Of a DNA stretch of 64,000 bases, positions 1-11,221 are shown piece after piece. Position numbers and translations under genes: made by a program. Every line of letters begins with the position of its first letter. Positions within the stretch are counted from its first letter, which is position 1. The DNA lies in NCBI RefSeq assembly GCF_035046485.1, contig NC_085136.1:324288175-324352174 (forward strand). The letters are read 5' to 3'. Under the pieces are notes generated by a model. It worked only from the letters and a program-made list of their open reading frames with translations. It was not told the origin of the DNA and did not search any database. Origin of the DNA: Aedes albopictus. Taxonomy: Eukaryota > Arthropoda > Insecta > Diptera > Culicidae.

Positions 1-682
1 GAGCCTGAACAGTCACATTTTCCTCGTGGATTTTTTCTTTCTTTCTGCGGTGTATTCGTTTTTCGGCTGCTCTCGCTTCCCTATATCGCTCCCTGCTCCA
101 CCGGGTCCCAGACACCAGCATGCGGCTTCTGGCGACATTTTTCTCATCCGTTACCCTCTGACACTCCTCGTCGAACCACCCGTTCCTAGACCGTCTTTGA
201 GCTGTACCTATCACCTCCCGCGCTGCCGTGCTCATCGCTCCGTGGACAGACTCCCACAGAGTGTTGAGGTTATCGCTCTTGTTAATTTCACTTATCCGCT
301 CGTCCTGCTTCTGGTGATAGTCAGCTACCGTACCGTCTGCTGGAAAACGCTGGATGTTGAAACGCATCAATCGCCGGTTCTTAGAGTCCGACACTGTTTA
401 TAACCGAGCTCGAATCTTACTAACTACGAAGTAGTGATCCGAGTCGATACAGGGACCCCTAAAAGTTCTAACATCAATGACATCATGACATGTCGGCCAT
501 CTACCAGCACATGGTCGATTTTGTTGCAAGCTTCGCCATTTGGGTGTCTCTAGGTGTGCTTGTGGATATTCTTGCGTGCAAAGTATGTGCTACTAATGGC
601 CATCCCCTGCCAGCAACAAAGTTAAATAATCTCAGACCGTTGTCATTTGTGTCGGAGTGAAGGCTCTCCGTACCGATGATTG
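1..682 (-). pseudogene. LINE endonuclease C-terminal half and EN-RT linker (degenerate)
   Basis: Read on the minus strand, 501-682 encodes an endonuclease stretch with IIGTESLH, NDNG and FVAGRG; the IDHVL and SDHY regions follow in shifted frames. The same segments occur in the better preserved copy at 38100-39602 (IGRNSLH, NDNG, IDHVLIDG, SDHYLV). Further left, 1-210 encodes a basic linker beginning NGWFDEEC and continuing with arginine- and lysine-rich helix, as in other RTE elements. In the family this enzyme nicks target DNA for target-primed reverse transcription. At least two frameshifts and several stops are visible, so no product is expected. The RT part lies outside the window. Confidence 0.8.
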
Positions 683-2004
683 CCACAATGGTCCGAATCC
701 ACGTTTTAGCAGGAAAAAAATCCGTATCTTTTTTTTTGTTAATTTTAGGCGTTTGGTGTCTTCAGAGAAGTTGTTTGCATTTGTTTGCTGCATCTCTACC
801 AAAAATTTTTGATTAGGGTGGTCCTCGTCCTAACTCAAATCTGGAAAAGAATTTTTTAATTTTAAGTCATACGCGATCAAGTTCTTCAGAAAAGTTGTAG
901 GCAATGCTATTTCGAGCAACTTTGCTGAATACGCCGTTTATCTAGCTCTTAATTTGAACATAGTAGGTCAATTTTAAGTTTTGACTTAGGGTGAGCCCCT
1001 CAAAAACGGGTTTTTCGCAATAACTTTTTTATTTGATTTTTTTCGAAGATGTGAGCTTCGGAGCATTTGAAGAGCAAGTAATGACGCATATTTGTTCTGA
1101 ACCTTGTATGTTGCTAGGTCTTGTCATTCAAATGTTATGGGCAATTTTGACTTAAAAACAACAATGTCTTCAATTGCTTATATCTCTAGGAGGTGGTAAA
1201 ATAAAAAAAGTTCTTTAAGCGGCATTTGGAAGGTCACATATAAAGCCAAATGTGGAGCAAATATTACAAGAACGTTATTTTTTAAAATGGAATAAATCGA
1301 CTCCAAAAATCCCCCTAAAAAATCGAAAAACTACTTATAACTCATTCAATTTTAAAGATAGAGTCAAACTGTCTTCGAAAAAAATGTGGGTTTTCACCAT
1401 ACCTAAAAGTTTCCCATACACGACTTTTTTGTAAAACGTGAAACAAAAGCTTGAAATTGATAATTTGATTCTTAGGGGTACATGCTATGTTTTTCTAGGA
1501 AATCAGAACGATTTTATTCTTTAAAAATAAATTAAGTCAAAATTGCCCATAACATTTGAATGACAAGACCTAGCAGCATGCAATGTTCAGAACAAATATG
1601 CGTCATTACTTGCTCTTCAAATGCTCCGAAGCTCACATCTTTGAAAAAAATCAAATAAAAAAGTTATTGCGAAAAACCCGTTTTTGAGGGGCTCACCCTA
1701 AGTCAAAACTTAAAATTGACCTACTATGTTCAAACTAAGAGCTAGATAAACGGCGTATTCAGCAAAGTTGCTCGAAATAGCATTGCCTACAACTTTTCTC
1801 AAGAACTCGATCGCGTATGACTTAAAATTAAAAATTTTTTTTCCAGATTTAAGTTAGGACGAGGACCACCCTAATCAAAAATTTTTGGTAAAGATGCAGC
1901 AAACAAATGCAAACAACTTCTCTGAAGACACCAAACACCTAAAATTAACGAAAACAGAGATACGGATTTTTTTCCTGCTAAAACGTGGATTCGGACCATT
2001 GTGG
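683..2004. mobile_element. Foldback element with ~470-bp terminal inverted repeats
   Basis: The ends CCACAATGGTCCGAATCCACG and their reverse complement begin arms of about 470 bp (683-1160 and 1540-2004) around a ~380-bp centre. ATTG occurs on both sides (679-682 and 2005-2008). Ignoring the insert and one ATTG rejoins the LINE frame as F-R-P-I-I-G-T, which fits the intact homologue, so the boundaries are well supported. No transposase is visible; the ORFs inside are short and shared with the opposite arm. The superfamily is not known. A 4-bp duplication is unusual for the common MITE groups. Confidence 0.85.
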
Positions 2005-2490
2005 ATTGGACGGAAAAAGTCCTCTCTTCCGACCAGCGCGTTGGCGTCACCGATGACAATCTTAACGTCATGTTTTGGGCATTCTCCATAGGTCTTGTGG
2101 AGGCATTCGTAAAACGCATCCTTGACGTCATCAGTTTTGTCGTTGGTCGGTGCATAGACATTGATCAGGTTGTAGTTGAAGAATTTCCCTCGAATCTTCA
2201 ATACGTAGATCCGCTCGTTGATCGGCTTCCACCTCATGACTTGCTTTCATCTGTTTCCCAATTACTACGAATCCGACCCCATGTTCTGCCTTATCGCTGC
2301 CGCTGTGGTAGATGTTATATTCGAATGATGTGTTGGCGACGGGATCCACCGCCCTGAATTCATGTTCACCAGTTTTGGGCCACCGCACTTCCTGAATAGC
2401 AGCTACGCATACACCAACTTTCTGCAATTCACGAGCCAAAAGGCCCACTCGTCCAGGTTCATTTAAGGTCCTGACGTTTCAGGCACCGAG
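2005..2490 (-). pseudogene. LINE endonuclease N-terminal half
   Basis: On the minus strand from about 2484 the sequence reads NVRTLNEPGR, then AIQEVRWPKTGEHEF (the catalytic Glu region, QEVRW), HGVGFVVIGKQM, INVYAPTNDKTDD and VIGDANALVGRE, the expected order of an APE-type LINE endonuclease. The Trp of the usual GTWNVRTL start is a TGA here. Frame changes occur near 2240 and 2130. The domain continues in 1-682 beyond the foldback insert. It contains a ~50-residue stretch (roughly PKTGEHEF to HGVGFVVIG) that is missing from the copy at 39.6 kb. Confidence 0.85.
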
Positions 2491-2622
2491 TGTACAATCA
2501 TAGTCCTTATTTCGTTGCGGGGTCGGTTTCCGAGAGTATCGTTCACATTTTCTTCTATTATCTTCATTTTTCGTGGTGGTGTAAGGCTTCGACAGGCTAC
2601 CTTACCGGGGTCGCGCTGCCTA
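2491..2622 (-). other. LINE 5' UTR, part adjoining endonuclease
   Basis: Matches 39740-39900 of the full-length RTE copy in order and orientation (shared 'tagtccttatttcgt' tract and downstream segments). It is non-coding and is cut at 2622 by the element starting at 2623. Confidence 0.65.
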
Positions 2623-4372
2623 CTAGCGTGGTTCAAAAAATAGTTTTTGCTGCATACTGCTTATTGGATTCCTAACCTGATTATATGCCTTCTACCAAAA
2701 TTTGAGCTTATTTGGTTGAAAATTGACTGCACAAGCCCTTCAAAGTTTGTATGGGAATAACTATGGAAAAACGATGTTTTAAATGGCAGCCTATTTATTG
2801 CACCCATAAATAAATAGAAACGCTCCATAGAAAATTAAAAAGCGCACCATAAAGAATGAACATATGTTCCATGAAAATGTGCAATGTTACCCATAAATAA
2901 TTGAAAACGTTCCATACTTTATAAAAAATGTACCGGTCAAACATTCAATTCGCTTTATTTTAGAGACTTTCAGCCTTGGGCTGGTTCATCTCTACCGGTA
3001 AAACATAAAATTTTCTCATTAAAAGTGAAATTTTGCACCAATAAATAATACTGAAATGCTCCATAATAAAATACAAATGCTCTATAGAAAAATGCAAATG
3101 CTCCATAAAAAATTAAAATTGTACCCATAGAAAATTGAATATTTCTCAATAGAAAAATTGAATTGCACCATAAAAAGTTGAAATTGCACCATAGAAAATA
3201 AAAGAATTCTCCATAAGTATTATCAAACTTCACCATAGAAAACATGAATTGCTAAATGAAAAACTGTAAATCTTCCATAGATAGCATATTCTCATAATTT
3301 AATTCGGCAGGGCTGAATTGCTTTACATTGCACTGCTTTGGTAATGCAAATGTTTAAAGTTATGGAGAATTTTCAATTTTTTATGGAGCAAATTGTATTT
3401 TATGTGGTGCAGTTTGATAATACTTATGGAGCATTTGTCTATTTTCTATGGTGCAATTTAAATATTTTATGGTGCAATTTAATTTTTATATGGAGCAATA
3501 TTCAATTTTCTATGGGTACAATTTTAATGTTTTATGGAGCATTTGTATTTTATTATGGAGCATTTCAGTATTATTTATTGGTGGAAAATTCCACTTTTAA
3601 TGAGAACATTTTATGTTTTACCGGTACATTTTTTATGAAGTATGGAACGTTTTCAATTATTTATGGGTAACATTGCATATTTTCATGGAACATATGTTCA
3701 TTCTTTATGATGCGCTTTTGGATTTTCTTTGGAGCATTTGCAATTTTTTATGGTTGCAATAACCGTTTGCCGTTTTAAATTCAATCCACCGTAGCATTTC
3801 CCTAAGTGCCCTAGTGGATCTGTTGACCCTTGGTAATGCTAGGCTACTGTATCAGCTACAACTTTGTCGAAGACCGCATTCAAATCGGACGCCTCCATAA
3901 TTAGTTACCGATTTTTATTCAGAATCAAAATCTTTACTCATGATGATTAAACTATTCGGTGGGCATCACTGCATTTTGCAGTGAAACAGAGTAGCCATGA
4001 TTTCAGTGTGCTATCTTTTGCGCCATATGCAGCAATGTTGCCTGCTGGGAAGCTGGAGGATCACTGTTAAAGTTTGTCCAGTTGGATACAAATCGATAAC
4101 TAATCAATGAGGCGTCCGATTTAAATGCGGTCTTCGGCAAAGTTGTAGCTGATAGAGTAGCCTAGGACAATCCCCTAGGGCACTTGGGGAAATGCTACGG
4201 TCGATTGAATGAAAAACATCGTTTTCCCATAGTAATTCCCATACAAACTTTGAAGGGCTTGTGCAGTCACAATTTTCAACCGAATGAGTTCAAATTATGG
4301 AAGAAGGCATATCATCTGGATAGGAATCGAATAAGCGGTGTGGAGCAAAAACGATTTTTTGAACCACGCTAG
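2623..4372. mobile_element. Foldback element with ~310-bp arms, itself entered by a second element
   Basis: Ends CTAGCGTGGTTCAAAAAA and its complement open arms that stay alignable for about 310 bp once the inner insertion (2785-3771) is ignored: 2623-2784 plus 3781-3930 against 4065-4372. TGCCTA lies on both sides (2617-2622 and 4373-4378); the exact duplication length, 4-7 bp, is ambiguous because the TIR end overlaps it. The host is the RTE LINE 5' UTR. No transposase is seen. The centre (3930-4065) has no recognisable coding. Confidence 0.8.
2785..3771. mobile_element. Foldback (Mutator-like?) element, copy 1, 9-bp target duplication
   Basis: The ends GGCAGCC...TTTGCC carry imperfect inverted arms. 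The 9-bp direct repeat GTTTTAAAT flanks it exactly (2776-2784 and 3772-3780), and the sequence rejoined across it matches the opposite arm of the host element. Both arms consist of a degenerate short repeat, TATGGAGCAATTTT-like on the right and its complement CTCCATA on the left, spaced roughly every 20-30 bp. A second copy lies at 20686-21663. A 9-bp duplication is characteristic of Mutator-like elements, hence the tentative class. Around 2945-3005 it carries a fragment of a SINE tail (TTTCAGCC...GGCTGGTTCATCTC). The ORFs here are by-products of the repeat. Confidence 0.75.
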
Positions 4373-4683
4373 TGCCTACATCGCGTTGGTGGGGCTGCCA
4401 CCTTAGATATAGCTGACGAGATACAGCGTTTCATATTCAGCCGCTGGATGCCAGAACAGACGCTGTTTGAGCCGCACCTTCTTGGTGAACAGACGCTCGG
4501 GACGTACCTCCTCAATCTAGCTAGAGTCAGAAGGACAACAGTGCCCAGGCTGCACTACCAGCTAAGCACACAACTCTTAGCTGGCGGTCTTTGTCATCGC
4601 TTGACCCGTGGAAGCATGAGGTAGAAACTCGTAAGGATCAGAGCTATGTTGGACGCTCTTCTTATTAACTCACCGTTTTGCAG
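4373..4683 (-). other. LINE 5' UTR, 5'-terminal part
   Basis: Closely matches 39930-40240, including CTGGATGCCAGAACAGACGC and CTAGCTGGTAG-type segments on the element strand. Both copies lose similarity at the same point (GGGCTGCAAAACGGTGAG on the minus strand), which defines the element's 5' end. It probably holds the internal promoter, by analogy with other LINEs; no motif was identified. Confidence 0.75.
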
Positions 4684-5949
4684 CCCCTTCACACGATATA
4701 AGAATGCATAATGATCAATTGGCAAAGAAAGCTTTCAGAGCTGTAGAGGTGTTCTGTTCATACAACTGATAAGCAAAGTCTGTCACAGTTGAGACATAAT
4801 CCCAAAAAGAAGACTTAAAAGAAGAGCCCAATCACGAATTTCAGATTAACATTTGAAAAAGCTAAGCATGATCAAGAGCTGAGCGGTAGCTCCTCAGATT
4901 TTGGGTTTTAACCGGATCATCATAGCTTCAGACAGGTATTTCATTAATATAATCAGTTGAGGAAATTATGCAAATTTACATCATCTATCGCTGAGAAAAC
5001 CCCCGATCCGTTTTACAAAATACATATTCCGATCCCCTAAACGTCTAAAAAGACTGCATCCCCTTTGCGGCACTATCGTGATATAAATCGCAAGCGATCG
5101 AACCGCAATAATAGCGCAGTGTCTCTGTTCCATCACAAACAGGTCCGCGAGACCTTGAATTAAACAGATCTGATTGAGTGGTGAATCGCTTTTCCTCTCG
5201 TTTCATCTACCCATCTACCCGCTATACACCATAGCGCCAACTAGTCATCGCGCACCAACCAGAAAGCATAACAAAAAAATGCACCCCCTCGACTCGGGCT
5301 ATTCTTAATTTTCGAGACTTTTCGTTTTCTGAATGCACCACCGAAGAATGAGGGGCCTCTTAAGACCGTCTCGAAAAAGTCAGAGTGCGTGATTCCAAAA
5401 TCCAGCCGTCCGTCGGTCGTCGAAGGTCTTCCACTACTCTGTGTCCAGCAAAAAGGGTCGACAACAATCGTCGAAAATCTCCACATAATTTACCGCTACG
5501 GTTCTTGTACTAAATACTGAGGAAAGGCGGGCTCGTCGCGGTCGTCGCCGGCAGTCAGTGCAGTGTGTGGGTAGACGCGAAAGGTCAGTCCCAAGAATCT
5601 GAGCGGAGCTTCAACCTTTTACCACATTTGGGCCATGAGACTCCCTTGGCGACCGCGCACACCGACCACGTGACTCCCCCGGCTTGCATACAAAAAATAT
5701 AAATCGAACTCGCCCGGAGACGCATATTTAACCACGAAACGCACATCAGTGTAGTAACTACGCTGAGGATGCCGGTCTTGAATGAATCATAAATAACAAA
5801 CCGCGAGGCAATGTGAAAGCCCAGCAGCTGCAGCAAGCCGGCTTTTCTGAGTGAACGATGGCGCGGGCTGCAAACTTTACGAACCGAGGTAGTACAGCCA
5901 ATTCTGCATAAAGCGATTATCTTATAAAAAAAAACACTCTCGAGAGGAA
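4684..5949. other. No recognised gene
   Basis: Apparently unique, moderately AT-rich sequence. The ORFs at 5241-5486 and 5585-5836 (minus) lack domains, codon structure or neighbours that would support them. A GC-rich stretch lies at 5520-5700. I see no repeat or regulatory element I can name. Confidence 0.5.
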
Positions 5950-8900
5950 TTCTACAAACCCTGAACGAATGTCTTGTGAAATTCTTTAAAGGTTCTAGAT
6001 GAAATTTGTGAAAGAATCCTCAAAAGAATCTCTAGAGGCATCTTTGGATAAATTCATAGAAGAGTTCGGGGTGGAATCCTTGAAGGAATCCCTTCCAAGA
6101 GACGAACCAGCCAAGGGCTGAAAGTCTCTCTAATAAAGACAAATCAATCAAGGAATCCCTTGAAGACTCCATAGACGATTTATTTGTGGAAACCCTGGAG
6201 GAATCCTTGAAAGAATTTCCTGGCGGAATTCCTGGAGAAATTTCTGGAGGAATTCCTGGGGGAATTTCTGGAGGAATTCCGCAGGAATCCCTGGGGAAAT
6301 TCTTGCCTGAATCTCTGGGGGAGTTCCTGACGGAATCCCTAGATTAATTTTTGGGGGAATTTCTGAAGTAATTTCTAGGGAAATTCCTGGATGAACTCCT
6401 GGTGGGATTCTTGGATAAATTCATGGAGGAATTACTGTCGGAATTCCTGGAGGAATTCCTGGAGAATTTCCTGATGGAATCCTTAGGGAAATTCCTGAAG
6501 TAATCCTTGGATGAATTTCTAAAGGAATTCCTTGGAGAAATTCCTGGATGTATTCCTGGCGGCTCCCTGGATGAACTCTTGGGGAAATTCCTGGGGAATT
6601 CCAGGGGGAATTTCTGGAGGAATTCCTGAGGAAATTTCTGGAGGAATTCCTGAGGAAATTTCTGGAGGAATTCGTGAGGAAATTTCTGGAGGAATTTCTC
6701 CAGCGATTTCTCCAGGAATTCCTGGGGTAAATTTTGGGGGGACTCCTGGAAGAATTCCTAGGGAAACCCCTGGGAGGAAATTACTGAAGGAATCCCTGGG
6801 GAAATTCCTGACGTAATCCTTAGACTCTTAGAGGAATTCCTGGAGAAATCCCTGAGGGAATTCCTTGAGGAATCCCTGGGAGAATTTCTGGAGGAATTCT
6901 TGGGGGAACTCCTTGAGAATCCCTGGAGGAATCTCTGAGGATAATACTGAAGGTATATCTGGGGGAATTCCTGGAGGAATCCTTGGGAGAATTCCTGAAG
7001 AAATCCCTGGGGGAATTCCTGGAGGAGTCTCTGGAGAACTCCTGGAGGAATCCCTGGAAGAGTTCCTGGAGGAATCTCTGGAAGAATTCCTGGACGAATC
7101 CTAGGAGAAATTCCTGGATGAATCCTAGGAGGAATTCCTGGACGAATCTCTGGAGGAATTCCGGGAAGAATTCCTGGAAGAATTCTTAGAGGAATTCCTG
7201 GAGGAATTCCGGGAGGACTTCCTCCAGGAATTCCGGGAGAACTTCCGGAGGAATTCCTGTAGGAATTCATGGAGGAATTCATGGAGGGATCCCTGGAGGA
7301 ATTCCTGGAGGAACTCCTGGAGAAACTCCTGGAGGAATTCCTGGAGGAATACCTGGAGGAATCCCTGGGGGAATATCTGGAGGAATTCCTGGGGAAATTT
7401 CTGGAGGAATTCCTGGGGGAATTTCTGGGAGGAATTCCTGGGGGAATTTCTGGAGGAATTCCTGAGGGAATTTCTGGAGGAATTTCTGGAGCAGTTCCTG
7501 AGGGAATTTCTGGAGCAGTTCCTGAGGGAATTTCTGGAGCAATTCCTGAGGGAATTTCTGGAGGAATTCCTCCAGGGATTCTTCCAGGAATTCCTAGGAA
7601 TTCTTCCAGGAATTCCTAGGGCACTCCTTGGAGGAACTCCTTGGAGAATTCCTGGGGAAACTCATGGGAGAATTCCTGGAGGAATTCCTGGAGGAATCCC
7701 TGAGGAAATTACTTAAGGAATCCCTGGGGGAATACTTGAAGGAATCCCTGGGGAAATTCCTGACGTAATCCTTAGAGGAATTCCTGGACAAATCCCTGAG
7801 GCAATTCTTTGAGGAATCCCTGGGAGAATTCCTGGAGGAATTCCTGAGGGAATTCCTTGAGGAATCCCTGGAGGAATCCCAAAGGATAATACTGAAGGAT
7901 TCTCTGGGGGAATTCCTGAAGGAATCTCTGGGGGAATTCCTGAAGGAATCTCTGGGGGAATTCCTGAACGAATATCTGGAGAATTCCTGGAGGAGTCTCT
8001 GGGGAACTCCTGGAGGAATCCCGCGAGGAGTTCCTGGAGAAATCCCTGGAAGAATTCCTGGACGAATCCTAGGAGGAATTCCTGTACGAATCCCTGGAGG
8101 AATTCCGGGAGGACTTCCTGGAGGAATTTCTGGAGGAATTCCTGGAGGAATCCCTGGAGGAGTTCCTGGAGGAATCCTTGGAAGAATTCCTGGACGAATC
8201 CTAGGAGGAAATCCTGGACGATTCCTAGAGGAATTCCTGGACGAATCCTAGAGGAATTCCTGGAGGAATTCCTGGAGGAATTCCTGGAGGAATTCCTGGA
8301 GGAATTCCTGGAGGAATTCCTGGAGGAATTCCTGGAGGAATTCCTGGAGGAATTCCTGGAGGACTTCCTCCAGGAATTCCGGGAGGACTTCCTCCAGGAA
8401 TTCCGGGAGAACTTCTGGAGGAATTCCTGTAGGATTCCAGGAGGAATTCCTGTGGGAACTCCTGGAGGAATTCCTGGAGGAATTCTTGGAGGAATGCCTG
8501 GAGCAACTCCTGGAGAAATCCCTGGGGGAATTTCTGGAGGAATCCCTGGGGGAATTTCTGGAGGAATCCCTGGGGGAATTTCTGGAGGAATTCCTGGGGA
8601 ATTTTCTGGAGGAATTTTTGAGGGAATTTCTGGAGGAATTCCTTCCAGGAATTCCTACGAATTCTTCCAGAAATTCCTACGAATTCTTCCAGGAATTCCT
8701 AGGGAACTCCTGGGGTAATTCCGGAAGGAACTCTTGGGAGAATTCCTGGGGAAACTCGGCAGAATTCCTGGAAGAATTCCTGGAGGAATCCCTGAGGAAA
8801 TTACTGAAGGAATCCCTGGGGGAGTTCTTGAAGGAATCCCTGGGGAAATTCCTGAAGTAATCCTTAGAGGAATTCCTGGACAAATCTCTGAGGGAATTCC

Positions 8901-9700
8901 TTGAGGAACCCCGGGGAGAATTCCTGGAGAAATTCCTGAGGGAATTCCTTGAGAAATCCCTGACGAATTCCTGAGGGAATTCCTTGAGAAATCCCTGAGG
9001 ATAATACTGAAGAAATCTCTGGGGGAATTCCTGGAGGAATCTCTGGGGAGAATTCCTGGAGGAATCTCTGAAGGAGTTCCCGGAGGAGTCACTGGGGAAC
9101 TCCTGGAGGAATCCCGCGAGATGTTCTTGGAGAAATCCGTGGAAGAATTCCTGGACGAATCCTAGGAGGAATTCCTGGACGAATCCTAGGAGGAATTCCT
9201 GGACGAATCCCTGGAGGAATTCCGGGAGGACTTCCTGGAGGAATTCCTGGAGGAATTGCTGGAGGAATTCCTGGAGGAATTGCTGGAGAAATTCCTGGAG
9301 GAATTTCTGGGGGAATTTCTGGGAGGAATTCCTAGGGGAATTTCGGGAGGACTTCCTGGAGAAATTTCTGGAGGAATTCCAGGAGGACTTCCTGGAGGAA
9401 TTCCGGGATGACTTCCTGGAGGAAATCCTGGAGGAATTCCTGGAGGAATTCCGGGAGGACTTCCTGGAGAAATTCCTGGACGAACTCAAATCTCTGAGGG
9501 AATTCCTTGAGGAATCACTGGGAGAATTCCTGGAGGAGTCTCTGAGGAACTCCTGGAGGAATCCCTGGAGGAGTACCTGGAAGAATCCCTAGAAGAATTC
9601 CTGAACGAATCCTAGGAGAAATTCCTGGACGAATCCCTGAAAGAATTCCGGGAGGAATTGCTGGAGAAATCTCTGGGGGAATTCCTGGGAATCACTGCTT
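5950..9700. repeat. 12-bp minisatellite (GGAATTCCTGGA) with higher-order repeats
   Basis: Almost the whole stretch is built from variants of GGAATTCCTGGA (and GGAATTTCTGGA, GGAATCCCTGGG). It is degenerate at the left edge (5950-6200) and most regular around 8220-8360. Because 12 bp is four codons and GGAATTCC is palindromic, all six frames stay open for long distances and give GIPG, EFLE, NSWR, PGIP, QEFL or SRNS repeats. Landmark variants recur: ATAATACTGAAG at 6941, 7886 and 9001, and a GACGTAATCCTTAG-like variant before each, giving blocks of about 945 and 1115 bp. Some blocks (for example 7560-7620 and 8640-8700) contain short inverted runs. A fragment of a SINE-like tail (GCCAAGGGCTGAAAGTCTCT) sits at 6105-6150 inside the left edge. 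Confidence 0.95.
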
Positions 9701-11004
9701 CCACATTTCAATCACTTCACGCTCGTTCGGTAAGATACGCCCGGGTTTTAGTTATGTACCAAGATTCTGAAGATGTCTAGTTTGTTATAAAAAGTGTCCA
9801 TAGCCCCACGAGTTCCGATGTATAGAAACTTGACTGTACCACCGCGTCCGAACCCGCTCAAAAGTTCAACCCTGGTTGATGGCGGCGATTTCAACCGAAA
9901 GCACCCATAAGATGCGCGAATGTGTTGTTTTATTTTTTTTCTCTGCCCCCATGCTATTTATTATGCTGCGTGAGTCGCTTCGGACATCGAGCTCTCTGGG
10001 CTGCGAGCGAAATAGGGCCAATGTCATTGGACACCGTACAATTCGATTCCACATCGCCGCCATGATGGTAGGAGTGGTGGAGGGGGTGCGATGAGTGGCA
10101 AAAGCAAGTACCTACCCCTTAGTCACTGTGGGGTTTACTGTGGCTGAGATATGGGGATGTTGACGATGGGTGGACGGTGGAAGGGTGAGTAATCGACGAC
10201 GCACAGTTGGGCCGCGGCCGGTATGACCCACACGCAGAGTCTCGCCGCTATTTACGTCATCCTATTATTTATAGATTTATTGGTTATTTTTGCGCACGTA
10301 TTATACCGGTTGCTTGCGGTGGCACACTTGGTGAGAATTGATCTTATCAAAACGATTTTTTTTTATTTGAAGCCCAAACTTTCAACTAAGTTAGTGAAAA
10401 TGAATACAGTTGAATTTGTTAATATGCCCTGCCTCTTAATGCCCATCACAATTCAGTTGACGATGAGGCCGTTCTTGATGGTGCTTCGTCTTCTACGCTT
10501 CTTATTTTCCAGAGTTTCCGTAGCACGGCTCTCCATCCATTCAATGGAGACTTGCAATGGTTTCAAAAAATACTTCAAAGCTTCAATAGATTTTTTTGCG
10601 AAAGACCCGTAGTGTAGAGTATGTACAATAGATTTACAAAATAGTATTACATCAATAATGATTCACCCATTTCAGTTTGGCATCATTAAGCTTATCTCTA
10701 GAACCTGAGGACCAATAGAGATGTCACTTTTAGAAAAGTTGTTGCTTTTTGGCTTTTAAGGAGTGTTGCTAACGACAACATTTTTGAAGGGCCTCAGATT
10801 TCCGAAATATTCTGGATGAAACTATACTTTCTCGAATGATTCATCATTGCTGCAATGTTTTTTTTTATGAGTAACAATGATAGCTGAAGAACAGCTTATT
10901 CAGCCAAAATTTTCAAAATCAAGCATAAATGCGGCTTATTTAGCTTTTGTACAGCAATAATGCTTGTAGGGGTACTGTATATAGTAGTAGCGTTGTTAAA
11001 AATA
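9701..11004. other. No recognised gene
   Basis: Mixed unique sequence. An ORF at 10223-10612 (129 aa) has a hydrophobic N-terminal third (IYVILLFIDLLVIFAHVLYRL) but no recognisable family, and the composition resembles the surrounding AT-rich DNA, so I do not call it a gene. Around 10880-10975 there is a weak inverted pairing (AGCTGAAGAACAGC / GCTTATTTAGC), possibly a decayed MITE. Confidence 0.45.
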
Positions 11005-11221
11005 AGGTACACCGGGGCAAGTTGAAACGAGTTGGGCAAGATGAAACACGAAGTTTTGAAATAGATTTCAATACAATTTGGAAATTCATCGTTCGTTAAA
11101 AGATTGTTTGAATCAAAAAGTATGTGTTATGGCAATTAAATTGTTTATCATCATTCGAAAACATCATGTTAACCCACTGTTTCATCTTGCCCCACCCGTT
11201 TCAACTTGCCCCGGTGTACCT
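11005..11221. mobile_element. MITE with TA duplication (AGGTACACCGGGGCAAGTTG ends)
   Basis: The terminal inverted repeats (11005-11050 and 11176-11221) match over about 45 bp apart from a few bases. TA is present on both sides (11003-11004 and 11222-11223), as in Tc1/mariner- or pogo-type elements. The 217-bp length and lack of coding fit a MITE. Confidence 0.85.

Larger units (their letters stand above)
1..4683 (-). mobile_element. RTE-clade LINE, copy A (3' part beyond window, two nested insertions)
   Basis: A non-LTR retrotransposon read on the minus strand. Its 5' end lies near 4683, where similarity to the full-length copy at 36876-40240 stops at the same place. In minus-strand order it shows the 5' UTR (4373-4683), more UTR and the endonuclease start (2622 down to 2005), then the endonuclease remainder and the linker to the reverse transcriptase (682 down to 1). 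The RT itself lies left of the window. Two foldback elements interrupt it (683-2004 and 2623-4372). The RTE assignment rests on the CFDP2/BovB-like endonuclease and on the structure of the related full-length copy. Many stops and frameshifts make it inactive. Confidence 0.85.

Noticed and set aside
2970..3670. ORFs of 91 and 110 codons rich in FYGAF words (also 20897-21562)
   Set aside because: Translations of the TATGGAGCA repeat in the foldback elements.
6532..9489. Many long ORFs encoding GIPG-, EFLE- or SRNS-repeat proteins
   Set aside because: All follow mechanically from a 12-bp palindromic repeat, are open in every frame on both strands, and lack non-repeat flanks.
5950..9700. CRISPR-like regular repeats
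   Set aside because: Units are contiguous with no unique spacers, and the genome is eukaryotic.
10223..10612. 129-codon ORF with hydrophobic N-terminus as a membrane protein gene
   Set aside because: AT-rich composition can give such stretches by chance; no family, neighbours or start context support it.
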